Program-made: the position numbers and the translations under genes
The notes under the pieces: model-generated
Databases searched by the model: none
What the model saw: the letters and a program-made list of their open reading frames with translations, nothing else
What the model was told of the DNA's origin: nothing
Shown: positions 55,422 through 64,000 of the stretch, piece after piece
How positions within the stretch are numbered: position 1 is the first letter of the stretch
Layout of the letters: each line of letters begins with the position of its first letter
NCBI RefSeq assembly: GCF_022213955.1
Contig: NZ_JAKNTW010000023.1
Location: 124,001-188,000 of the forward strand
DNA: 64,000 nucleotides
Direction of reading: 5' to 3'
Source of the DNA: Dolomitihabitans soli
GTDB taxonomy: Bacteria; Actinomycetota; Actinomycetes; Streptosporangiales; Streptosporangiaceae

Positions 55422-55706
55422 TCAGCGACGGATCTGGGGAGGCTCGAACGGGGAGTGGTGCTCGGCGGCGGAGATCACCCGTGGCGAGTCGACGATCACG
55501 TCGGAGAAGATGTCGAAGGCCAGCGCGAGGATCCCGCCGATGGCGATGAGCGCCCCGCCCACCCAGAACATGAACCAGTGCGGGCCCACGCACAGGGCGA
55601 TCCCGCTTATCACGAATCCCAGCAGGATCACGGTGACCGCCAGCCACGAGGAGGCTCGCCCGGCGTGACTCTGCACATCCACCTGCTCGTCTATGGTGTG
55701 TGTCAT
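55422..55706 (-). CDS. Small membrane protein (HGxxPAAW-like family)
   Basis: 94 residues from ATG 55706 with GGGAGGGAG upstream. Two membrane helices (SSWLAVTVILLGFVISGIAL; FWVGGALIAIGGILALAFDI) separated by the short loop CVGPHWFM, like the small two-helix proteins common near actinobacterial housekeeping genes. Function unknown. Divergent from secA. Confidence 0.8.
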   Translation of the reverse strand: MTHTIDEQVDVQSHAGRASSWLAVTVILLGFVISGIALCVGPHWFMFWVGGALIAIGGILALAFDIFSDVIVDSPRVISAAEHHSPFEPPQIRR

Positions 55707-55956
55707 CGATCTCTCCCTCCCGGGCCGGTAGCGGACGCCACGGGGGAAACGCGCCGGTGACATGGATCTTCTGGCGCGGGGCGATACAGTGCGCCATACC
55801 CTCTGTGGCCTTGCATACGCGTCGGCGGGAACTTACTGCGTCGCGGCCGCGTTCTTGACGGTGGCTGTGTCTGGTGGTGGAAGCGCCTACGATGGCAACG
55901 GGGAACCATGTCTCGTCAGCCCGGCCGGGGTAGACCTGCGAGGAGCTTTACATACA

Positions 55957-58758
<2,802 letters not shown>

Positions 58759-58773
58759 CAGCCGTTTCTCCGC

Positions 58774-58812
58774 CCGGACGCCCACCCTCGTGGTGGGCGT
58801 CCGGTTTTGTTT
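58774..58812 (+). terminator. Intrinsic terminator of secA
   Basis: A perfect 13-bp stem (CCGGACGCCCACC and its complement) with a CTCGT loop, followed directly by TTTTGTTT. It begins 15 bp after the secA stop. Confidence 0.92.
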
Positions 58813-59005
58813 CGCCCGGACGCCCACCCCCGTGGTGGGCATCCGGTTTCGTCGCCGCTGTGTCGTTCGTCGGCTGTCCGCCCCCGTGGTGGGCATCCGG
58901 TTTCGACCCGTTCGGGTCGAATGTCGGCCCAGGGTCGGCTCTTGCAGTGGGCGTCCGGTTCTCGGGTGGGTCGTCCGTCGGCCGGACGCAAGTCTTCGTG
59001 GCCGG
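58813..59005. repeat. Decaying tandem copies of the secA terminator
   Basis: A second hairpin (CCGGACGCCCACC-CCCGT-GGTGGGCATCCGG) starts at 58816. A third partial copy (GCCCCCGTGGTGGGCATCCGG) lies near 58879, and a weaker one (GTGGGCGTCCGGTTCTCGGG) near 58947. All share the CCGGTTT(C/T)G tail. They appear to be successive duplications in progressive decay. Confidence 0.75.
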
Positions 59006-59019
59006 TGGCCGGTTCGTGG

Positions 59020-59517
59020 CTAGGGGGTGGTCTCGAAGTCGGTGCACAGCCACTGGACCCCCTGACGCTCCAGGCGCATGGCCAGCACCCTCGGGCGTCG
59101 GCCACAGTGCACGAGCAGGCACATCTCGATCACGCCGTCGGCGGGCCTGGAGACGTGCGGGACCGAGGCGAACGGCGGCCGGTCGGCATCGATGATCTTC
59201 CCCGCGCGGAGCAGCCCGGCGTACGCGCGTTCGGTGGTGTGGGCGGCGACGGTACGGGCCAGGCGGCGCCCGGCCAGGATCTCCGCGAACGCCTGCCCGA
59301 GCGCCCGCAGCCGCCGCTCGTCCGGCGCCGGGCCCATACTCCGCACCCACGAATCCGCCGCCGGCCCGATCTCGTCGTAGGCGAGCGCGAGAGACCCCTG
59401 GATGTACGGCGGGGCGGGCGGCTGGTCAGCGGGGGCGCGCTCGTCGTCGTAGGGCGGGTCGACGGCGGGCGCGGGCGCGAAACGGGGCAGGGACACGGGC
59501 CGGAGATGACGCGACAT
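59020..59517 (-). CDS. Rv3235-like protein
   Basis: 165 residues from ATG 59517 (MSRHLRPVSLPRFAPAPAVD). A Pro-rich N-terminus is followed by LRALGQAFAEILAGRRLART, a region with RPADGVIEMCLLVHCGRRPR and QGVQWLCTDFETTP at the end, the pattern of the Rv3235 family encoded close to secA in mycobacteria and many other actinobacteria. Function unknown, cytosolic. The frame is open upstream to 59721 but without start support. Confidence 0.88.
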   Translation of the reverse strand: MSRHLRPVSLPRFAPAPAVDPPYDDERAPADQPPAPPYIQGSLALAYDEIGPAADSWVRSMGPAPDERRLRALGQAFAEILAGRRLARTVAAHTTERAYAGLLRAGKIIDADRPPFASVPHVSRPADGVIEMCLLVHCGRRPRVLAMRLERQGVQWLCTDFETTP

Positions 59518-59704
59518 GGCGACTCCGCTTATCTGAGGGGGAGATTCCTGACATGACAAGGAGTTTCCGGCCTGTCCCCTGGATACCCCGGCCGCCAGCT
59601 TCCCGGCTTGCGCGGCTGATTTGTCGTCTTGCGCGGAGAAGATGGCCACCGGTTGGATCGGTTGGGGACCAGCTTCGCTCGTGATCCGACAGGCCCTCCC
59701 GGTG

Positions 59705-60988
59705 TTAACGGTCTCCCTCAACGGCCGTGGCCGCCTCCTCGGGTTCGCGGCCCGGGGTGGGGATGTTCAGTCTCCTGATCAGGAAGCTGAAGATCACGTA
59801 ATAGAGGACGAAGTAGATGAGTCCCGTCACCAGGATCAGGCCCAGGTTCCTGGTGTTGCCCTTGGTGGCGTTGAGAAGCATGTCCACGGCCCCGGCGGAG
59901 AAGTTGAACCCCAGCCGGGCGTCGAGGGCGGACATCAGGGCCATCGAGACGCCCATCAGGAGGGCGTGCACGGCGAACAGGACGGGCGCGACGAAGACGA
60001 AGGCGAACTCGATCGGCTCGGTGATGCCGGTCACGAACGAGGTCAGCCCGGCGCCGATCATGATTCCGCCGACGGTTTTGCGGCGGTGCGGCGGCGCGGC
60101 CCGCCACATGGCCAGCGCCGCCGCGGGCAGGCCGAACATCATGACGGGGAAGAAGCCGGTCATGAAGACACCCGCGCCCTCCTGACCGGCGAAGTAGCAG
60201 TTCAGGTCGCCCGTCGCGACGGTCGTTCCGACGGTGCACTCGGGGATGGTGAACCAGACGATCGTGTTCAGGAAGTGGTGCAGCCCGAGCGGGATCAGCA
60301 GCCGGTTGGCGACGCCGTAGATGCCGGAGCCCTCGGTGCCGTGTTCGGCGAGCCAGTCGCCCGCCTTCGTGAGCCAGTCGCCGACGGGCGGCCAGACCAG
60401 GCCGAACACCACCCCGAGGACGAGCGCGGCGAGCGCCGTGACGATCGGCACGAACCGCCGGCCACCGAAGAACGCGAGCCAGGTCGGCAGCTTGATCCGG
60501 TAGTAGCGTTGCCAGAGCACGGCGGCGATGAGCCCGATCAGGATTCCGCCGAGGACCCCGGTCGGGTTCAGCGCCCCCAGATCGACCTGCGGTTCCGGTG
60601 TGCCGTCCGGAGTCACGACGGTGACCATGACCTTCTCGTGCACCGCGCTCCCGGCCGGGGCGGCGAAGAACATGACCTTGGACACCCGGTCGAAGACCAG
60701 GTAGCCGACCAGCGCGGCCAGCGCGGTGGACCCGTCGGCCTTACGGGCGAAGCCGATGGCCACCCCGACCGCGAACAGGATCGGCAGGTTGTCGAAGAGC
60801 GCGCCGCCCGCGGCGGCGAAGATGGCCGCGACCCGGTCGAGCAGCGCGTTGTCGGTACGGCCCAGCAGGTCGTCCTGGCCGAACCGCAGGAGCAGCCCGG
60901 CGGCGGGCAGTACGGCGATCGGCAGCATCAGCGAGCGGCCGATCCGCTGCAGCACGGCGAACACCGCTGACCGCACAGTCGTGGCCAT
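59705..60988 (-). CDS. PTS N-acetylglucosamine-type permease, EIIC domain (copy 1)
   Basis: 427 residues, about ten membrane segments. EIIC of the glucose/GlcNAc family: LMLPIAVLPAAGLLLRFGQD, FARKADGSTALAALVGYLVF, GLHHFLNTIVWF, the conserved substrate region GITEPIEFAFVFVAPVLFAV. No fused EIIB or EIIA domain, so separate EIIB/EIIA proteins must exist outside the window. Linked to a DasR-like regulator, hence probably GlcNAc uptake (NagE2-like). Confidence 0.92.
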   Translation of the reverse strand: MATTVRSAVFAVLQRIGRSLMLPIAVLPAAGLLLRFGQDDLLGRTDNALLDRVAAIFAAAGGALFDNLPILFAVGVAIGFARKADGSTALAALVGYLVFDRVSKVMFFAAPAGSAVHEKVMVTVVTPDGTPEPQVDLGALNPTGVLGGILIGLIAAVLWQRYYRIKLPTWLAFFGGRRFVPIVTALAALVLGVVFGLVWPPVGDWLTKAGDWLAEHGTEGSGIYGVANRLLIPLGLHHFLNTIVWFTIPECTVGTTVATGDLNCYFAGQEGAGVFMTGFFPVMMFGLPAAALAMWRAAPPHRRKTVGGIMIGAGLTSFVTGITEPIEFAFVFVAPVLFAVHALLMGVSMALMSALDARLGFNFSAGAVDMLLNATKGNTRNLGLILVTGLIYFVLYYVIFSFLIRRLNIPTPGREPEEAATAVEGDR

Positions 60989-61049
60989 CGCCGCCCCCCA
61001 CGTTCGCGGTGCTCGGAGGGGGATGGGGGATACCTACCACGCACCCCGA

Positions 61050-61300
61050 GGGATCAAGCGCCGGCGGCCGGTCAGGTGGTGGTCGTCGGACGTCTCCCGA
61101 GTGCTTCGGGGCCGGACGTCGAGAGGTGGCCGCCGTGTGGCCCGGCGGGATCGGGCGCCGGTGGTGGTCTCCCGAGCGCTTAGGGAGCAGAGGCCGGGGG
61201 GTGACTGCCGTGTGGCCCGGCGGGATCGGGCGCCGGTGGTGGTCGGCGGATGTCTCCCGAGTGCTTCAGGAGTAGAGGCCGAGGGTGAAGGCGGGTGGCG
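61050..61300. repeat. Degenerate ~75-95-bp repeats between the two EIIC genes
   Basis: The segment GCGCCGGTGGTGGTC, followed by TCTCCCGAG(T/C)GCTT and GTGTGGCCCGGCGGGATCGG, recurs about three times (starting near 61050, 61149 and 61223). No coding character of its own. Could be a remnant of recombination between the duplicated genes. Confidence 0.65.
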
Positions 61301-61301
61301 G

Positions 61302-62636
61302 TCAGGTGGTGGTGGTGGTGTGGGGGGACTTGGCCGCCGCGGTCTCGCCCGAGTCGATGTCGGATTCGGGTTCGCGGCCCGGCGTCATGATGTCGAGACG
61401 TCTGATGAGGAAGCTGAAGATCACGTAGTAGACGATCGCGTAGATCACGCCCAGCCCCATGATCAGCCAGAAGTTGCTGGTGTTGGACTTGCCCGAGTTG
61501 AGTGCCGCGTCGATGAGACCGGCCGAGAACCCGAAGCCCAGCCAGCCGTCGAAGGCGGCGGTGACCGCGAGGGAGATGCCGGTGAGGATCGCGTGCACCA
61601 CGAAGAGCACGGGCGCGACGAAGATGAAGGCGAACTCGATCGGCTCGGTGATGCCGGTGACGAAGGAGATCAGCGCGGCGGAGAGCATGATGCCGCCCAC
61701 GGCGCGGCGGCGGTGGGCCGGGGCCGCCTGCCAGATGGCGACGGCGGCGGCGGGCAGGCCGAACATCATGACGGGGAAGAAGCCGGCCATGAACTCGCCG
61801 GAGCCGGGCTGCCCGGCGAAGTAGCAGTTGAGGTCGCCCGCGGCGGTGACGCCGTTGATCGAGCACTCGGGGACGGTGAACCACACGATCGAGTTGACGA
61901 AGTGGTGCAGCCCCAGCGGGATGAGCAGGCGGTTGACCAGGCCGTAGATGCCCGCGCCGACCGTGGAGTGGGTGGCGAGCCAGTCGCCGAAGTCGCCGAG
62001 CGCGTCGCCGATGGGCGGCCAGATGAGGCCGAAGACGACGCCGAGCACGAGCGCCGCGAGCGCGGTGATCATCGGGACGAACCGCCGGCCGCCGAAGAAG
62101 GCCAGCCAGGCGGGCAGCTTGATGCGGTGGTAGCGCTGCCAGAGCACGGCCGTGACCAGCCCGATGAGGATGCCCCCGAGCACCCTGGTGGGATTGGCCG
62201 AGGCAAGGTTCAGCGTCTCCATCGCCCGTCCGTCGGCGCCGAGCACCTGTTGCGACACCTCGTCCCTGATGTCGGACTCGAAGAACATCAGGTGGGTGAC
62301 CCGGTCCCAGACCAGATAGCCGACGACGGCGGCGAGCGCGGTGGACCCGTCGGCCTTGCGCGCGAACCCGATGGCCACCCCGACCGCGAAGAGCAGGGGA
62401 AGGGCGTCGAACAGCGCGCTGCCCGCGCCCCCGATGACGGCCGCGACCCGGTCGAGGGCGACGTGGTCGGTACGGCCGAGCAGGTCGTCCTGGCCCAGCC
62501 GGAACAGCAGCGCGGCGGCGGGCAGTGCCGCGATGGGCAGCATGAGGGAGCGGCCGATGCGGGAGAGCACGGCGATGAAGGCCGATTGGGGCGAAGGAGT
62601 CGCGGGGAGGCCCGCGTCCGCTGAGGTGGAACTCAT
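61302..62636 (-). CDS. PTS N-acetylglucosamine-type permease, EIIC domain (copy 2)
   Basis: 444 residues, about 10 membrane segments, closely similar to the EIIC gene downstream (IGRSLMLPIAALPAAALLFR; ARKADGSTALAAVVGYLVW; GLHHFVNSIVWFTVPECS; GITEPIEFAFIFVAPVLFVV). The N-terminal tail (18 residues) and C-terminal Thr-rich tail differ. A tandem duplication of EIIC genes, both reading away from the DasR-like regulator. Substrate likely GlcNAc, by context. Confidence 0.92.
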   Translation of the reverse strand: MSSTSADAGLPATPSPQSAFIAVLSRIGRSLMLPIAALPAAALLFRLGQDDLLGRTDHVALDRVAAVIGGAGSALFDALPLLFAVGVAIGFARKADGSTALAAVVGYLVWDRVTHLMFFESDIRDEVSQQVLGADGRAMETLNLASANPTRVLGGILIGLVTAVLWQRYHRIKLPAWLAFFGGRRFVPMITALAALVLGVVFGLIWPPIGDALGDFGDWLATHSTVGAGIYGLVNRLLIPLGLHHFVNSIVWFTVPECSINGVTAAGDLNCYFAGQPGSGEFMAGFFPVMMFGLPAAAVAIWQAAPAHRRRAVGGIMLSAALISFVTGITEPIEFAFIFVAPVLFVVHAILTGISLAVTAAFDGWLGFGFSAGLIDAALNSGKSNTSNFWLIMGLGVIYAIVYYVIFSFLIRRLDIMTPGREPESDIDSGETAAAKSPHTTTTT

Positions 62637-62670
62637 CGGGCATTCCTCCAGGGGGTGGGGGTGGGAGGAG

Positions 62671-63411
62671 TCAGCTGCGACGTTGAGGTATCTCCAGGAC
62701 TGTGCGGAGTTGGTACCGGTCGGCGCGGTAGGTCGAGACCCCGAGTTCGGCGCACACGCCCCCGGCGAAGGAGCGTCGCTGGAGCAGTAGTACGGCTCCG
62801 CCGCGGGGAAGTTTGAGCAGGTCGGCGTCGCCCGGATCGGCGAGGCCGCCGTCGATGGTGAGTTCTCCCGCGTCCAGGACCAGGCCGTAGCGGGTTTCGA
62901 GCAGGCCGTACAGGGAGCGGTCGTCGAGGTTCTGGGCGGAGAGGTCCGGTGCGAGGGCGACCGGGATGTGGGCGCGCTCGATGCACAGCGGCTCGCCGTC
63001 GGCGTACCGCAGCCGCTCGATGAAGTGGACCTCGTCGCCCGGCTGGATGCCCAGCTCGCGGGCGAGGTGGGCGCTGGCGCGGACGATCCTGCGGTCCAGG
63101 TCGCGGGAGCCCGGAACCAGGCCGCGCACGCGCATGTCGTCGCTGAAGGAGGTGAGCCGGATGGCCATCTCGATCTTGGGGCGGGCGACGAAGGTGCCCT
63201 TGCCCGCGACCCGGTGCAGCCGTCCCTCGGACACCAGGTGGTCCACGGCCTGCCGTACGGTCATGCGGGAGAGGGCGAAGCGCTGGCACAGCTCGCGTTC
63301 GGACGGGATGGCCGCGCCGATGGGGAGCTCGTCGCTCTCGATCAGATCGAGCAGGATCTCGCGGAGCTGGAAATACTTGGGTACCGGGCTGTCCGGATCG
63401 ATCTGTGCCAC
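62671..63411 (-). CDS. GntR/HutC-type regulator, DasR-like
   Basis: 246 residues. N-terminal winged helix (IPSERELCQRFALSRMTVRQ, AVDHLVSEGRLHRVAGKGTF) and a C-terminal UTRA ligand-binding domain (CIERAHIPVALAPDL; LLLQRRSFAGGVCAELGVS). DasR represses GlcNAc and chitin utilisation genes and is released by glucosamine-6-phosphate. Here it is upstream of two EIIC genes and divergent from a sugar-isomerase-like gene, with a dre-like palindrome in between, consistent with that role. Confidence 0.9.
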   Translation of the reverse strand: MAQIDPDSPVPKYFQLREILLDLIESDELPIGAAIPSERELCQRFALSRMTVRQAVDHLVSEGRLHRVAGKGTFVARPKIEMAIRLTSFSDDMRVRGLVPGSRDLDRRIVRASAHLARELGIQPGDEVHFIERLRYADGEPLCIERAHIPVALAPDLSAQNLDDRSLYGLLETRYGLVLDAGELTIDGGLADPGDADLLKLPRGGAVLLLQRRSFAGGVCAELGVSTYRADRYQLRTVLEIPQRRS

Positions 63412-63459
63412 GGGTCCTCCCCCCTCGATCTCAGATGTGTGATGAGTTATGGTTCGTAC

Positions 63460-63481
63460 TGGTCTAGTCCGGACTAGACCA
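63460..63481. promoter_or_regulatory. 22-bp perfect palindrome resembling an extended dre site
   Basis: Arm TGGTCTAGTCC is followed immediately by its inverse complement GGACTAGACCA. Each end carries the dre half-site TGGTCTA or TAGACCA, but they are separated by extra TCCGGA-centred sequence instead of overlapping as in the classical 16-bp dre element. It lies between the DasR-like gene and the SIS gene. Confidence 0.75.
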
Positions 63482-63567
63482 CACGTCGGAAAAGGGTGTC
63501 AACGTGTGGGCCGGCGACGGATCGATAACGGCCAGATCCCGCCCCCGAACCAAAGGATGAGCGCTAC

Positions 63568-64000
63568 ATGACGACGAAGATGCGCAGCGAGATCGCCGAG
63601 CAGCCGGCCGCGCTGCGGGCCACGCTGGACGCCCTCCTCCCGCGCATCGGGGAGGTCGCGCACCTCGCCGGAAAGACTCGTCAGCTGCTGTTCATCGCGC
63701 GCGGCACCTCCGACAACGCCGCCGTCTACGGTCGTTACCTTACCGAGGCGCACGCCGGGCGGCTGGCGACGATGGCCGCGCCGTCGATCGCCACGACCTA
63801 CCGCCGCCGGATCGACCTCGACGGCGTGCTGGCCGTGGCGCTCTCCCAGTCGGGCCGTACCGAGGAGATCGTGGAGACCCTCGCCTGGGCCAAGGACTGC
63901 GGTGCGAAGACCGTCGCGATCACCAACGGCGGGCCGGGGAGCCCACTCGCGCAGGGCGCCGACCTCGCGCTGTGCACCGAGGCGGGCGAGGAGAAGGCGG
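63568..64000 (+). CDS. SIS-domain sugar-phosphate protein (cut by the window end)
   Basis: The first 144 codons are visible from ATG 63568 (MTTKMRSEIAEQPAALRATL). SIS signatures: LLFIARGTSDNAAVYGRYLT and ALSQSGRTEEIVETLAWAKD, as in the isomerase half of GlmS and in NagB-II/AgaS-type deaminase/isomerases without a glutaminase domain. In the GlcNAc locus it probably acts on glucosamine-6-phosphate or fructose-6-phosphate. Regulated through the dre-like palindrome 87 bp upstream. The 3' end lies beyond the window. Confidence 0.85.
   Translation, partial: MTTKMRSEIAEQPAALRATLDALLPRIGEVAHLAGKTRQLLFIARGTSDNAAVYGRYLTEAHAGRLATMAAPSIATTYRRRIDLDGVLAVALSQSGRTEEIVETLAWAKDCGAKTVAITNGGPGSPLAQGADLALCTEAGEEKA

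Overview
The window is a high-GC actinobacterial chromosome segment. It has many GTG starts, tightly overlapping genes, an mtrA-mtrB-lpqB locus, a DasR-type regulator and two GlcNAc-type PTS permeases. A Streptosporangiaceae-like filamentous actinomycete (Nonomuraea, Streptosporangium and relatives) fits best, but this is inferred from gene content only. I saw no rRNA, tRNA, CRISPR array, prophage or insertion sequence.

Conserved backbone. manB - Trm112-like - SIS phosphosugar isomerase - CDF transporter - (GH15) - sahH at 0.1-8.5 kb, and mtrA - mtrB - lpqB - comF - hpf - response regulator - secA - Rv3235-like at 46.5-59.5 kb, correspond to the region Rv3235 to Rv3257c of Mycobacterium tuberculosis. 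In that genome sahH and mtrA are almost adjacent. Here about 37 kb of mostly accessory genes lies between them.

Accessory block 1 (8.5-15.5 kb): a second, short-form S-adenosylhomocysteinase in tandem with sahH, a small secreted protein, a sulfotransferase, and regulator/enzyme pairs (AraC-like with NIPSNAP, TetR with NmrA-like, and a lone TetR with a 23-bp palindrome upstream).

Accessory block 2 (15.5-24.6 kb): a complete thioviridamide-like (thioamitide) RiPP gene cluster. A 77-residue precursor ends in His-Cys. The precursor and six further genes read leftward (APH kinase, HopA1-type lyase, YcaO, TfuA, PhyH oxygenase, C1 protease). Three genes read rightward from a shared promoter region (degenerate APH-like protein, flavin-dependent Cys decarboxylase, SAM methyltransferase). 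The predicted core, TFTGILVTPATHC, keeps the spacing of the known thioamitide ring but has an otherwise divergent sequence. An SDR gene follows at the right end.

Accessory block 3 (25.4-34.7 kb): a set of genes tied together by four copies of a 20-bp palindrome. It comprises a secreted beta-propeller, a sugar-epimerase-like SDR with a CE7-like esterase, two amidohydrolase-family proteins with a DegT/DnrJ/EryC1 aminotransferase, a decayed second DegT gene, and a multidomain winged-helix regulator. I could not assign the pathway. Several short tandem duplications and pseudogene remnants lie here.

Block 4 (34.8-46.2 kb): FMN reductase, a peptidase remnant, DUF305 and LVIVD-repeat secreted proteins, then a membrane/cell-envelope operon (DUF4129, DUF4350, MoxR, DUF58) with RDD and SpoIIM-like membrane proteins.

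Right end (46.5-64 kb): mtrAB and an lpqB broken by one in-frame TAG, competence/hibernation/secretion genes, then a GlcNAc uptake locus (two tandem EIIC genes, a DasR-like repressor, a dre-like palindrome, and a SIS-domain protein cut by the window end).
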